Positions 1-9,390 are shown, counted from the stretch's first letter. The stretch: 64,000 nucleotides of DNA from Bog-159 sp963738375 (GCA_963738375.1 CAVTWL010000004.1:1550001-1614000); one strand, 5' to 3'. Notes: a model not told the origin generated them from the letters alone. Numbers and translations are program-made.

Positions 1-1827
1 TGGCCGGTGGCGGAGCTGCGGACCAAGAGCCGCGTCTCGCACAACTTCGGGGTAATCGCTCGCTTGAAGCCGGGAGTGACGCTGTCCGGGGCGCAGTCGG
101 AATTGAGCGCGATTGCGCGGCGGATCGACGCGCAGACGCCGCGGCTGGCGGGGTGGGACGTAGCGGTGGTGGGATTGCAGCAGGCGCTCTTCGCGTACAT
201 TCGGCCGGCGCTGATGTTGCTGCTGGGCGCGGTGGGATTGTTGCTGTTGCTGGCGTGCGTGAACGTAGCGAGTTTACTGCTGGCGCGGATCACGGGGCGG
301 ACGAAGGAAATGGGGATTCGTGCGGCCTTGGGCGCGCGGCGCGGGCGGCTGGTGAGCCAGATACTTTGCGAGAGCCTGGCGCTGAGCCTGGCGGGAGGAT
401 CGCTCGGAGTATTCGTCGCGGTTTGGGGCGTGGCCCTTTTGAACGCGGTGCTGCCTAGGACGCTGCCGATGGCGGACGCAGGAACTGAGATCGTGCGGCC
501 GGCGATTGGGGTGGATCTGCGCGCGCTGCTGTTTGCGCTGGCGATCTCCACCGGCGCGGCCATTCTTTTCGGATTGCTTCCTGCGCTGCATGCGGCGCGC
601 GCCGATGTGGCCGCGGCGCTGCAGGCCGGCGGCCGAACCTCGGCCGGCACGCGCGGGCGCGGCAAGGTGTGGAGTCTGCTGGTGGCGGGAGAAATTGCGC
701 TGGCCAGCATGCTGCTGATCGGCGCGGGGCTGGCGATGAAGAGTTTCGTGAATTTGCAGCACGTGGATTCAGGAATCCGGCCGGAGCATGTCTTGACGTT
801 TCGCATGCGTCTGCCGACCGACAACCTTTATAAGAGCCAACGGGAACAGGCGGAGTTTTACCGGCGGGTGCTGGACCGGGCGGAAGCCATCCCCGGGGTT
901 CAATCGGCGGGTCTGGCGGACGTGCTGCCGTTGGGGCAGCAAAACGACCGGGAATATTTCACGATCGAGAACCGGCCGCTCGAGGCGGGCGCGGAACTGG
1001 CGGCGGATTTCCGGAGGATCAGCCCCGGATATCCAGCGACGATGGGAATCGGTTTATTGCGCGGGAGGATGCTATCGGAACACGACGGGCCGGTCGCGCC
1101 TCCGGTGATTCTGATCGATGAAACGCTGGCGCGGCAGTATTGGCCGCATGAAGATCCCATGGGGAGGCGCATGCGGTTGTGGGGTCAATTCCGGCAGATC
1201 GTGGGGATCGTGGGGGCGGTACATCATTACGGTTTGGAGAAGCAGCCGGAGCCTACGATCTATGCGCCTTTCGAGCAGATGCCCAACCAGGCGATGGCGC
1301 TGGCGGTGCGGACCACGGTGGCTACGGGCGCGGCGGTGAAAGCGGTGAAACAGGCGGTGTGGTCGGTGGATCCAGGGCAGCCGGTATTTCAGGTGAGGAG
1401 CATGGACGATTATCTGTCGCTGGCGGAGACCGCGCCGCGCCTGTCGACGATGCTGCTGCTGGTTTTCGCGGGGATTTCGATGCTGCTGGCGGCGCTGGGG
1501 ATACATGGGGTGGTTTCGTATGGCGTGGCGGAGCGCACGCGCGAGTTCGGGATTCGCATGGCACTGGGCAGCACTCCGGCACAGGTGCGGCGGCTGGTGA
1601 TGCTGGAGGGGGTTCGGGTGACGGCCGCGGGGTTGATTCTGGGCATAGCCGGATCGGCCGCGCTGGCGTCGGCGATGCGCACGGCGCTATTCGGGGTGGC
1701 GCCGCTCGATCCGGTGGTGATGGGGGCGGTGAGCGCGCTGCTGGTGATGGTGGCGATGGCGGCGAACTACTTTCCGGCGCGGCGGGCAACGGGGATTGAT
1801 CCGCTGCGGGCGCTGCATCACGATTAG
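1..1827 (+). CDS. MacB/FtsX-like ABC permease (acidobacterial orphan permease), 5' end cut by window edge
   Basis: The reading frame is open from the first bases, so the true start lies outside the window; a GTG at position 7 is only the first internal start. About 606 residues are visible. They show the two-module layout of acidobacterial duplicated orphan permeases: a hydrophobic segment near residues 68-93 (LLLGAVGLLLLLACVNVASL), two more near 170-193 and 225-245, a periplasmic domain with an LPLGQQNDREYF stretch, then three C-terminal membrane segments. It ends in ARRATGIDPLRALHHD, the usual C-terminal signature of FtsX/MacB permeases. Such proteins are thought to act in macrolide-type export or envelope transport. 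No ATPase gene is adjacent within the window. The family is confident; the substrate is unknown. Confidence 0.88.
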   Translation, partial: WPVAELRTKSRVSHNFGVIARLKPGVTLSGAQSELSAIARRIDAQTPRLAGWDVAVVGLQQALFAYIRPALMLLLGAVGLLLLLACVNVASLLLARITGRTKEMGIRAALGARRGRLVSQILCESLALSLAGGSLGVFVAVWGVALLNAVLPRTLPMADAGTEIVRPAIGVDLRALLFALAISTGAAILFGLLPALHAARADVAAALQAGGRTSAGTRGRGKVWSLLVAGEIALASMLLIGAGLAMKSFVNLQHVDSGIRPEHVLTFRMRLPTDNLYKSQREQAEFYRRVLDRAEAIPGVQSAGLADVLPLGQQNDREYFTIENRPLEAGAELAADFRRISPGYPATMGIGLLRGRMLSEHDGPVAPPVILIDETLARQYWPHEDPMGRRMRLWGQFRQIVGIVGAVHHYGLEKQPEPTIYAPFEQMPNQAMALAVRTTVATGAAVKAVKQAVWSVDPGQPVFQVRSMDDYLSLAETAPRLSTMLLLVFAGISMLLAALGIHGVVSYGVAERTREFGIRMALGSTPAQVRRLVMLEGVRVTAAGLILGIAGSAALASAMRTALFGVAPLDPVVMGAVSALLVMVAMAANYFPARRATGIDPLRALHHD

Positions 1828-1946
1828 GGGCGCTGGGGGCCGGCGGAGAGTGCGGTTTTGGCCACTATGTGTGGCGTTACTCCTCAAAAAGCCAGCGAAC
1901 TGATGCGAGTGATTCCTAACCCCGCTAAGAAACCCGAGCAACAACC

Positions 1947-2228
1947 ATGACCAAGAGAATTTACTTATATCCGGGACTCGGTGAAGGTGAGCCCCACTAC
2001 CTTGACAGACTTGGCACCGTAAAAGATCTGGCCGAGGCAGGGATGACCCTTACCGAGGGCATGAGGGTGGGTTTTTGGATGGATGACGGGAACGATCAAG
2101 GAGAAGATGACAACCTCTTGTTCGAGGGAACTGTTCATTTCGATCCACAGCGACAGCAGTGGTACGCCCTGATCGACCGAGCGAGTTTTCGGCACGAGTC
2201 TGACGAGCGCGCGAAGTCATCTCTGTAG
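1947..2228 (+). CDS. small hypothetical protein (93 aa)
   Basis: A 93-residue acidic protein starting MTKRIYLYPGLGEGEPHYLD. It has a DDGNDQGEDDN stretch and a C-terminal QRQQWYALIDRASF segment. I see no signal peptide, membrane segment or catalytic motif. It lies 119 bases downstream of the permease on the same strand and has only a weak ribosome-binding site, so co-transcription is uncertain. I do not recognise the family; the charge pattern and lack of out-of-frame competition suggest a real gene. Confidence 0.55.
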   Translation: MTKRIYLYPGLGEGEPHYLDRLGTVKDLAEAGMTLTEGMRVGFWMDDGNDQGEDDNLLFEGTVHFDPQRQQWYALIDRASFRHESDERAKSSL

Positions 2229-2505
2229 CCTTGATCTCCTCGCGAACAGTCGCGGCTCGCCAGCTTCGAATGTAGGATCAGCAAGTTACCGGGCGGCATC
2301 CGGAAAGGGCGAAAAACGATGCCTGCGGCATCGGCTTGACCTCGTATGGTCCGTTTATTCGGAATTGGTCACTTCAGCGCGTTAACCGCACGGTGAGGCG
2401 ATTGGTCTCGCATACAGGCCGCGCCTGGTAACCAATCCTCGAATTGACCGGCCCCCAAATCCGGCACATCTGCGACTACAAGAATACCTCTCGGTCACTT
2501 AGGTA

Positions 2506-2639
2506 GTCACTTCGCCCTCCTCTACGGAGGTCGTTACGATGAGGGCAACCGGGGTCAAGGCCGAGCATAGCGAGCCCGAAGGGTTGTCTTGACCCCGGTT
2601 GCCCTCATCGTGTATTGCCATGCTGGAGGGCGAAGTGAC
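2506..2639. repeat. nested inverted repeat (15-bp outer arms, 22-bp inner arms)
   Basis: Outer arms GTCACTTCGCCCTCC at 2506-2520 and its exact complement at 2625-2639 enclose perfect 22-bp inner arms at 2537-2558 and 2589-2610, with a 30-base loop. The transcript of either strand would fold into a long cruciform-like hairpin. It sits at the 3' end of an IS3-type transposase scrap, so it may be an insertion-sequence end, a MITE-like element or a foldback structure. Confidence 0.75.
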
Positions 2640-2644
2640 GCTGT

Positions 2645-2745
2645 TGGCGCCCGCGGCGAAGGCTGCGGGGGTTCGGTACCCTAACGACGAATGCGGCCGC
2701 ACCTGGTTGTAGTCCGTTCGCCATGCTGCGGCTTGCCTGCGGCAC
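2645..2745 (-). pseudogene. IS3-family transposase OrfB, C-terminal remnant
   Basis: Reading the minus strand gives WRTDYNQVRPHSSLGYRT followed by PAAFAAG, the hallmark C-terminus of the DDE integrase (OrfB) of IS3-family insertion sequences. Only about 30 codons survive; nothing resembling the DDE catalytic core is found upstream to 3170. The remnant is bounded on its 3' side by the nested inverted repeat. It is a relic, not an active element. Confidence 0.75.
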
Positions 2746-2749
2746 CCAG

Positions 2750-3175
2750 TAGATGTTGTCGTGCCCCATTGGCCTGCTTTTTCTGCTGCTGCTCCAAGAG
2801 ATGCAATTGAGTGGGCATTTTGGAACGGCTCGTCAAATGCTTGTCACAGGGATAACGAGCCGAAACGAGGCCAAGAATGAGTGGATGTACTCAGTGTTTT
2901 GGGCATGCATGCGCATATTGACCCACCTAACGTCTGGAAGGAAAGATGGATCTATCGAACGACTGCGTTCTGGTTTTTGTGCTCCGTCCCAGTGGCGTCC
3001 GCGGCCGGCTCACTGCGGGCCGAGTCGAGCAGCAGCCGGGCGGCGATTTGAGTGTGCTTAACAGTTACGGAATGCGCAACGACTACATCTCCGGGCGAAA
3101 CCTCCGGAGTTGGCAGGTCTTTCGGCACGGCTTTCCCCTTGAACATTGGAGTCGCATTTCAGCAGAGGACGTAAC
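2750..3175. other. region without a recognisable gene
   Basis: About 425 bases between the IS3 scrap and the duplicated fragment. Short open frames exist on both strands, but none has family-like composition or a supported start. A minus-strand stretch around 3000-3140 (PEVSPGDVVVAHSVTVKH) is the only protein-like text and I cannot assign it. Confidence 0.4.
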
Positions 3176-3440
3176 GATCGTTGAAATGTCAACGCTCCGA
3201 TTGTTTTGAAAAACGGAATTGATGAAGCTGGCGGTTCGCAGACTACACCCTGCTTGTCCGGCCCGCGAACATAAAACGGCGCATTGGCGGCCCGCCAAAG
3301 GCCAGCCGCAGTCGTGGTGTTCGATACGCTCTCCGCAGCGACCGCGGGCGTATCGCGAGGGTACGGGTCTTCGTAATTATCGACCGACCATTCGGAAGGG
3401 ATGGCGGAGTACTGCGCCAGTTCCCCAACAAACGTTTGCG
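3176..3440 (-). pseudogene. 265-bp displaced copy of the 3' part of the secreted-protein gene at 37915-39066
   Basis: This segment aligns without gaps to 37958-38222, with roughly 95 percent identity by eye. It encodes the same VGELAQYSAIPSEWS and KQGVVCEPPASSIPFFKTIG stretches as the intact gene. Homology starts and ends abruptly (GATCG on one side, AACGTTTGCG on the other) and the flanks are unrelated, so it is a fragment copied or left behind by recombination. No start codon or signal peptide is present; it is not expected to be functional. Confidence 0.85.
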
Positions 3441-3484
3441 GGCCCAAACGTCAAGCGCCGCGTCGCACGCGCGCCGCGCCAGGG

Positions 3485-4093
3485 TCAACGCGTAACCCCG
3501 CCGCTAGGCATAGTTCCTTGCCACACCCCACGCATCCGGGCGCCCTCCGCTGGGCTGAACCTGACACGGCCTTGGCGAATTGACTGCACATCTCTTCGAT
3601 TCCAGGCCGCCCGCATGACCCCTTCGCACGTATGCGCAGGGCCAAGCAGCAAGTGACCCAATTCGTGCGCGATCACGTAGCCCAATAGCTGCGAGAGTTC
3701 CGCGGATTGGGTGGCGGCTAACGTCTCAACCGCCTGGTAATACACCTCCGCGATGTAGCCTACGTTATCTTCCGACAAGAATGCTTCTCCGAGAGAATCT
3801 AGCGCCCGCGGAGCCGGCGGTATGAACGGCCGACCATCACGGAGCCTCAGAGTGAACCAGTGCTGCCGGACCGCTTCGTCCCCCTCCAGGCCAATCCCGC
3901 ACTTTGCCCACACGGTTTCGATATCGATGGACTGAAACAGTGCCGCCGCCGTCTCTTCGGCTCTCACGATAGCTTTCTCGTCCAAACCTCCCCGAACGCA
4001 GACGGACACGGTCATCCGTTCGGCTGCAGCGAGCGAAGCCGCGAAAAAGACCGCGCAAATCAATGGACCATATCGCATGCGAAACCTAGCCAT
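3485..4093 (-). CDS. predicted secreted zinc metalloprotease-like protein (HELGH motif)
   Basis: A 202-residue protein with an N-terminal signal-like segment (YGPLICAVFFAASLAAA). Near residues 140-150 is the zincin motif HELGHLLLG, followed by a third His (GPAHTCEGVMRAAW). HExxH plus a downstream His and Glu is typical of small acidobacterial zincins of unknown substrate. Starts at 4093 and 4078 are both possible; the later one still leaves the signal segment. The product should act outside the cytoplasm. The 3' end lies close to the duplicated fragment at 3176-3440 but the frame looks complete. Fold class is confident; role is unknown. Confidence 0.75.
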   Translation of the reverse strand: MARFRMRYGPLICAVFFAASLAAAERMTVSVCVRGGLDEKAIVRAEETAAALFQSIDIETVWAKCGIGLEGDEAVRQHWFTLRLRDGRPFIPPAPRALDSLGEAFLSEDNVGYIAEVYYQAVETLAATQSAELSQLLGYVIAHELGHLLLGPAHTCEGVMRAAWNRRDVQSIRQGRVRFSPAEGARMRGVWQGTMPSGGVTR

Positions 4094-4284
4094 CCGCGCG
4101 CAGGCAGCAGCCAGACCATCCGGGCGCTAGGCGCGCCTGCAAGGTCCAATGGAAGGACGAGGCCCGGCGCGTTTGCGTTCCACGACTATCAGTCGGCGTC
4201 GCCCGCGGCCCAGCCGGAAACCTTTTACGCAGCCAACAGCATTGGCGGAGACACTTCCTGACAGCTGCGGCCGCGCGCGCACGG

Positions 4285-4462
4285 GCTTCATGGAGCCGGG
4301 GATTGCCGAGCCGGACGCCGCGGGCCTTGGCGGCAGCCAGAGCCGCCTTCGTGCGCTCGCTGATTTTACCGCCTTCCTCCTCTGCCATGGCGGCCCGGAT
4401 ATGGATTTCAAAGGGCGTGGCATTGGGGAGATCGGCCATGACGAACGGAACAGCTTTGCATG
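4285..4462 (-). pseudogene. small serine recombinase (resolvase) fragment
   Basis: The minus strand reads VMADLPNATPFEIHIRAAMA, then EEEGGKISERTKAALAAAKA and RGVRLGNPRL. This is the middle of a small serine recombinase: the end of the catalytic domain and the long E helix that leads to the DNA-binding domain. The N-terminal YxRVSTxxQ segment with the catalytic Ser is missing upstream and the frame degenerates downstream. It overlaps no other gene and lies just beyond the 3' end of the isomerase-like gene. Confidence 0.75.
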
Positions 4463-4498
4463 AGGCCGGAGATGAAGTGGACCTTCCGTGCCAGCTGA

Positions 4499-5398
4499 TC
4501 AGTGCACATGGGCCGAACCGTGGAAAAACACTTTCTCCGCGTATTCTCGACTGATCTTCAAATCTTCGTCCAGCGGACGAGTAGGGTTGGTGCCGTTTTC
4601 GTAGGCCAACTCCACGCCAATTAGCCCCCGATAGCCGATTCCTTGAAGAAACCCGGCCACCGCGCGGTAATCCACGTCGCCATCGCCGAAACTCTCGCTC
4701 CACACGCCATGGATTGAATTGCGGACATGCAAGCTGGCAATCCGGCGGCCAGCTTCGCGGAGCAGTTCCATAGGATCTTGCTTTCCGCGGAAGATCCAAT
4801 GCACGTCCATGCACATCCACACCAGCTCGCGATCGGTGTGCTGCAGGTTGTAGCGCCATTCTCGTGCATCGTCGGCCATATCGGGATCGTGCGCATGAAG
4901 CATCAACCGCATGCCGCCTTCCTTGAGATGCTGTCCGAGCCGATTCAGGTACGCGGCTTCGGTGGCTAACTCGGAGTCGTTCTTTCGTTCCCCCCCATTC
5001 TTGGGATTACAGTTGGTGTTGATCCACTCGGTGTGGAGATCACCGGCGGCGTCGGCGGTGGCCAGGATTTGTTCGATGCTGCGCTCGGCACCTTCAGCTT
5101 GGTGGAAGGAGCCGCCGTGGTACACCACCGGAGCGGCGAAATCGTACTGCCGCACGAGATCCACTGTGCGGCCGCGAAGTTCGGGCGTCAGCAGCGCGCT
5201 GATCAACTCGATGCGGCTATATCCCGCGTGTTTGGATGCCGCGAACATCCGGTTCAGGCCGTCGCCCAGCGAGATTCTCTCCTTCTGGAACACTTGTGTC
5301 CAGACATAAGGCTGCAACATCAAAGCCGGTCGATACCGCGCCGCGCGCAATGCACCGGCCGAGGCCGCGCCGGCTAAGAATTCACGTCTTGAGGTCAT
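4499..5398 (-). CDS. Tat-exported sugar phosphate isomerase/epimerase-like TIM-barrel protein
   Basis: A 299-residue protein starting MTSRREFLAGAASAGALRAA, a twin-arginine signal peptide. The remainder matches the xylose-isomerase-like/AP-endonuclease-2 TIM-barrel family. Likely metal ligands lie in VYHGGSFHQAEG, MLHAHDPDMAD, VWMCMDVHWIF and IGVELAYENGT, in the order expected for a divalent-metal sugar isomerase. Export by Tat suggests it folds with its metal in the cytoplasm and works in the periplasm on an unknown sugar. The start codon sits inside a short direct repeat (CATGTTTCATT), which gives several nearby ATGs; the Tat signal supports 5398. Confidence 0.85.
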   Translation of the reverse strand: MTSRREFLAGAASAGALRAARYRPALMLQPYVWTQVFQKERISLGDGLNRMFAASKHAGYSRIELISALLTPELRGRTVDLVRQYDFAAPVVYHGGSFHQAEGAERSIEQILATADAAGDLHTEWINTNCNPKNGGERKNDSELATEAAYLNRLGQHLKEGGMRLMLHAHDPDMADDAREWRYNLQHTDRELVWMCMDVHWIFRGKQDPMELLREAGRRIASLHVRNSIHGVWSESFGDGDVDYRAVAGFLQGIGYRGLIGVELAYENGTNPTRPLDEDLKISREYAEKVFFHGSAHVH

Positions 5399-5842
5399 GT
5401 TTCATTCCATCATGTTTCATTCATGTTTCATTCCAGCTTGACAGGGCGTGTGATCCATGGCAAGCTATTCGGCCCTGCATGCGTCTCTGTTATTGCGAAG
5501 ACTGGAGCAGGAATTTCTACAAGCTGGGGATTTTCGATAACAGGGGAATGCAGATCTGCTGGCGGGAGCCGCGTGTGCCGGCCGGGCAAGCACATCGGAC
5601 ACCAGTTGGTCAGTAGTCATTCAACAAATTGTGGCGAGCAGCCGGTAACACGGTCCTTCTGGACAGGTTGCCACTTCCCAAGAAAGGCCGCCATAGGTGA
5701 GGCTGCCGAGCGGACATAAGCCGCTTGGGCAAGAAGCGTTGTTGGATAGCACACCATGCAAACGGACCCCCGCCTGCTTTTTTACACTTCAACCGGCCGC
5801 GCGTGCCGGACCTTGTGCGATTGTGGTGATGGTACGCCCTGT
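5399..5842. other. divergent intergenic region with a short tandem repeat at its left edge
   Basis: The region separates two divergently transcribed genes, so it should hold both promoters. Three near-identical copies of CATGTTTCATTC occur at 5396-5407, 5411-5422 and 5422-5433, the last two at 11-base spacing and the first overlapping the start codon of the isomerase gene. I see no convincing -35/-10 pair or riboswitch. An in-frame extension of the downstream gene to 5756 is possible but would bury its signal peptide. Confidence 0.5.
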
Positions 5843-7360
5843 ATGAGATTTCTTTTTTTCCTTTTGGCCTCATTCGCAATGCCCGCCCTGTCAGGCGCGC
5901 AGTCGGGTTGCTCGGGACCGAACGGTAACCGGTTCAACCTGGAGCCGCGTCCCAACGCCGTGGTGCAGGCCGCGCGGTCGATCGCATTTCTACCTAACCG
6001 CGCGGGTCCAAATATCGACCTGGTGGTGGCCACGGCTACCGACGAGCGCGTTTTGGCAGGCAGCCCGGACGGGTTCTACGTTCAGCGGTCGACGGGCAAC
6101 TGCGCACCTGATTTCGAGGGTGGTCTACCATTCATTTCCAACGCTTCCGATTCATTTCAGCCGAACGGATCGACTACCGTGGCCGCCGATCCCGCCCGCG
6201 ACGCCTTCTTTATCGTGGATCTTCGTTTTGGGCAGACCACCGACGAGAATGGCGTGGGAATCATCAGAACGACCTCGACTAACCTGCTTAGCCCGAGTGC
6301 CTGCCCGAACGGTACTCAAACCAGCGGTAGTGCCGGGTGCTGGCCGCTGGGAGCGGTAACCAACATTACGGAACTGAATGCATTCCTGGACTCACCACAC
6401 CTTGCGGTAGACCCGCGCACCAGCGGCGCAGGTGCGGGCGATACATATCTAGTGGTCGCCCAGCGCTCACCAAGCGGGTCGAGCACTAACATCTCGCTTA
6501 CGGCGTGTACGAACACGACGCTGCATTGTGGAAAAACGATCAATATCAGCGGCGGAGACGAGCAGGCGGATTTCCCCTTCGTGCAGGTCCGTGCCGACGG
6601 AGGCATCACCGTGTCGTATCGCAACACAACATTTCCAAAAGTGAATTCGGAAGAGATCCGGTTTGTGAATTGCACGCCAAACGGGGCACCGGCGGCGCCC
6701 ACTTGCGCGACGCCGGTTATGGTGACTACCGAAAACAACCCGGTATTTGCATCGCTGTTGGGCGATGTCCCGATGACAGACGAACTCTACCCTCGACATG
6801 CGCACCGATTGGAAGCGGACGGAAAGACGATTACAACCTTTCTGGTTTACGATCGCTGCGATGTGCCGATCATTCAACAGGCGGGGCTGGGGTTGCCGTT
6901 CTGCCCGAAAGCGGATGTGGCACTGACCAGTTCAACGGATGGCGGCGCGACGTGGTCGCCAGTGGCGAAGGTGAGCAACAGCGTGGGCCAGCAATTCTTC
7001 GCTACAGTGGCGACTGACACTTCGACTGGTACGGTGACTATCGGTTATTACTCCTCTGAGAATGACTCTTTCCATCAGCGCGTGCAGGTATTTGCAGCGC
7101 AGATCGAACCAGGCTCGATAGAGCCGGGAACTCCCCAGCTACTCACGTCAGCCTTCGGAGATGCGCAAGCCACGCCGCCTCTGGCGGTGTTGCTGCAGCC
7201 CGCGGCATTCGGCGATCGACTGGGGCTGGCAGCCGGGGGCGCCGGAGTGCCAGGGACCAGCCGGGCGTACTTGGGATTCACATGGAATAGCGTATTCGGT
7301 ACGTATGGTGGAGTGCCAAGCGTGGATATGAACAATCACTTAACCGCGCTTGCCTATTAA
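5843..7360 (+). CDS. secreted sialidase/BNR-repeat-like beta-propeller protein, paralogue 1
   Basis: I chose the ATG at 5843 because it begins a clear signal peptide (MRFLFFLLASFAMPALSGAQ); 505 residues result. The mature protein is rich in paired cysteines (GNCAPDF, SACPNG, AGCWPLG, FVNCTPNG) and contains an Asp-box-like STDGGATWSP near the C-terminal third, as in sialidase-type propellers. No full set of sialidase arginines is apparent, so enzymatic activity is unproven. The next gene, 16 bases downstream on the same strand, is a paralogue, and both end in NNHxxxxxY. They are probably co-transcribed exported proteins of unknown ligand. Confidence 0.75.
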   Translation: MRFLFFLLASFAMPALSGAQSGCSGPNGNRFNLEPRPNAVVQAARSIAFLPNRAGPNIDLVVATATDERVLAGSPDGFYVQRSTGNCAPDFEGGLPFISNASDSFQPNGSTTVAADPARDAFFIVDLRFGQTTDENGVGIIRTTSTNLLSPSACPNGTQTSGSAGCWPLGAVTNITELNAFLDSPHLAVDPRTSGAGAGDTYLVVAQRSPSGSSTNISLTACTNTTLHCGKTINISGGDEQADFPFVQVRADGGITVSYRNTTFPKVNSEEIRFVNCTPNGAPAAPTCATPVMVTTENNPVFASLLGDVPMTDELYPRHAHRLEADGKTITTFLVYDRCDVPIIQQAGLGLPFCPKADVALTSSTDGGATWSPVAKVSNSVGQQFFATVATDTSTGTVTIGYYSSENDSFHQRVQVFAAQIEPGSIEPGTPQLLTSAFGDAQATPPLAVLLQPAAFGDRLGLAAGGAGVPGTSRAYLGFTWNSVFGTYGGVPSVDMNNHLTALAY

Positions 7361-7376
7361 AGCGCGAGGATCGTAA

Positions 7377-9146
7377 ATGAAAACTGTTTTCCTTTTTAGC
7401 CTGGCTGCGGCGGCGGCACTGAGTGGCCAAGTCGCGGCGCGGAAACACCAAGTGCCGGAAGCGTTCCGGCGGTTCCGCGTACCACCCTCGGCGCAGTTGC
7501 GCTTTCTAGCCTCCGAGGAAGGCCGAGCATTCTTAAACTTAACCGGAAATCCGTTGGGCAAGGTGGCGCAGCAGGCATTCGGGCTTCCGGCCAAGACTAC
7601 CATCGTGCCGCACGCATGGATGGAGAGCGGCGCGGCGGACAAATCGGAGGCCGCGGATCCGGGAGCCACGGGATGCAATACGGCGACGGGAGCGCGGTTC
7701 AATCTTGAGCCGCGAGCGAATGCAGTTCCGCAGAACCAGCCATCGGCCGACTTTTTATACAACCGCCTAGGCCTGAATCAGGACCTGATCGTACAAGCTG
7801 CCAACGACTGGCGCGGCAACCTAGGAACGACGGTACCGTGGGACCAGAGCGTGAGCGGATATTATGTCCACCGTTCCGCGGCGGCCGATTGCAGCGTGCA
7901 GTTCGAAGGTGGTCTGCCCAGCTTTACCGCTCAGGGGAACACGGAAATGGGAATCGGAAATGGCGTAGTGGCCGCCGACCCCGCGCGTGACGCGTTCTAT
8001 ATGGCGGACGTGCGGTTCGGGTCGGGGAGCACGGGAGGTGTTGGGCTGTTTCGCGCGGCGGCCTCGACACTGCTGAATGCGACTGCTTGCGCGAGCGGGA
8101 CGCATTCGGAGTCGCAGTCGGCGTCCTGCTGGATGGCGACGCCACCGGTGCTGCTGTTTGCGCAACCAGTTTTCGATTCCGTGTCCGACTTGCCGAGCAT
8201 TGCGGTGGATCAGCGCGCTGGGGGCACGGGCGCGGGCAACGTGTATGTGGCAGTCGAGCAGTTCGATTTCAACACGTCTTCGAGCGGGATCCAACTGGTG
8301 GCATGCAGCCCGGGGTTGAGTTGCGGCACAGCGGTCAGCGTGAGCGGGTCGAATGCGGCGACCGCATTTCCTTATGTACAGGTGCGGCAGGACGGGGTTG
8401 TGACGGTGTCGTTCGTGAACGCCAATGCGGACGGCAGTGACGATATTCTGTTCACCACTTGTACCGCAAGCGCGGCGCAAAGCCCACTCGTTTGTGGAGC
8501 GCCGGCACTGGTGACGCACGTGAAGCAACCGGTCGCGCCGAACACCAATGGCACGTCACTGCTTAATATCGATCTTCTGGCATGGACCTATCCGAAGCAT
8601 GCCAGCCGCGTGGAACCGGGCGGAACATTTACCAGCTTTTTGGCCTACGAATCATGCAAGAATCCTTATCAGTATGGAAACCCAATGATCACGGTGTGCC
8701 TGAATGCGGAGGTCCTAATGACATCGTCGACGGACAGCGGCCGGACCTGGTCGCCTCCACTGACCGTGGATAATTCTTCCGGGCATCACTTCTACCCGTC
8801 CTTGGCGGCGGATGCATCGACGGGCACGGTACATTTGACGTACTACAGTACGACCGGCGATAAGTTCAATCACGAGGTGCGGGTGCTGCACAACCAGGTA
8901 GCTCCCGGGGGTACCGTTTTGGGCTCGCCGCAGTTGGTGACGAAGCTGCTCGACCCGATTGACGGCGACCCGCAGGCATTGGGTTCTTTTCAGTCGGACC
9001 TGTTTATGGGAGCCGTGGCTCGCGGCAACGGCACGCCGGGGCAAAGCCGGCTGTACACGTCCTTCGACTCGACGCAGGTGGCGGGGACATACGAAGGGCG
9101 GCCGAACGCGGAACAGAATAATCACATCAGCGTGTTGATCTATTAG
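7377..9146 (+). CDS. secreted sialidase/BNR-repeat-like beta-propeller protein, paralogue 2
   Basis: A 589-residue paralogue of the preceding gene with a signal peptide (MKTVFLFSLAAAAALSGQVA) and an extra N-terminal segment of about 80 residues containing FRRFRVPPSAQLRFLAS. Shared blocks include TGARFNLEPRANAV, VAADPARDAFYMADVRFG, an Asp box (STDSGRTWSP) and the C-terminal NNHISVLIY. Cysteines are again spaced in pairs. A GAGG sequence lies about 10 bases before the ATG. The close spacing suggests one operon made by tandem duplication followed by divergence. Function is not known. Confidence 0.75.
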   Translation: MKTVFLFSLAAAAALSGQVAARKHQVPEAFRRFRVPPSAQLRFLASEEGRAFLNLTGNPLGKVAQQAFGLPAKTTIVPHAWMESGAADKSEAADPGATGCNTATGARFNLEPRANAVPQNQPSADFLYNRLGLNQDLIVQAANDWRGNLGTTVPWDQSVSGYYVHRSAAADCSVQFEGGLPSFTAQGNTEMGIGNGVVAADPARDAFYMADVRFGSGSTGGVGLFRAAASTLLNATACASGTHSESQSASCWMATPPVLLFAQPVFDSVSDLPSIAVDQRAGGTGAGNVYVAVEQFDFNTSSSGIQLVACSPGLSCGTAVSVSGSNAATAFPYVQVRQDGVVTVSFVNANADGSDDILFTTCTASAAQSPLVCGAPALVTHVKQPVAPNTNGTSLLNIDLLAWTYPKHASRVEPGGTFTSFLAYESCKNPYQYGNPMITVCLNAEVLMTSSTDSGRTWSPPLTVDNSSGHHFYPSLAADASTGTVHLTYYSTTGDKFNHEVRVLHNQVAPGGTVLGSPQLVTKLLDPIDGDPQALGSFQSDLFMGAVARGNGTPGQSRLYTSFDSTQVAGTYEGRPNAEQNNHISVLIY

Positions 9147-9390
9147 ATCGGGCTCGACCGAGCCGGCCAAGGCTACCAAGGCTGCTCAAAGGTCCACCTT
9201 CCGCAGCAGAGACCGGTTCTCTTCCGGCGTTTTCTCGTAACCCTCCATCGCCATAAATACCGGGCCGTTGCAGGTAGGGTGCAAGCGGCCCGGCACCGTT
9301 GGGGAGTTCCAGCGCCACACGGCTTGAGGTTAGGCGTAGCGCCGTCTCTTTTTGTGCCTTACATATTAACCGCTGCCCGCGCCGAGCACA

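Noticed and set aside
2317..2333. Hairpin CGATGCC-TGC-GGCATCG as terminator
   Set aside because: There is no T run and it is about 90 bases past the nearest stop; too weak to call.
2753..3061. Possible 102-aa protein with hydrophobic start
   Set aside because: There is no ribosome-binding site or family pattern, and it runs through a region between mobile-element scraps.
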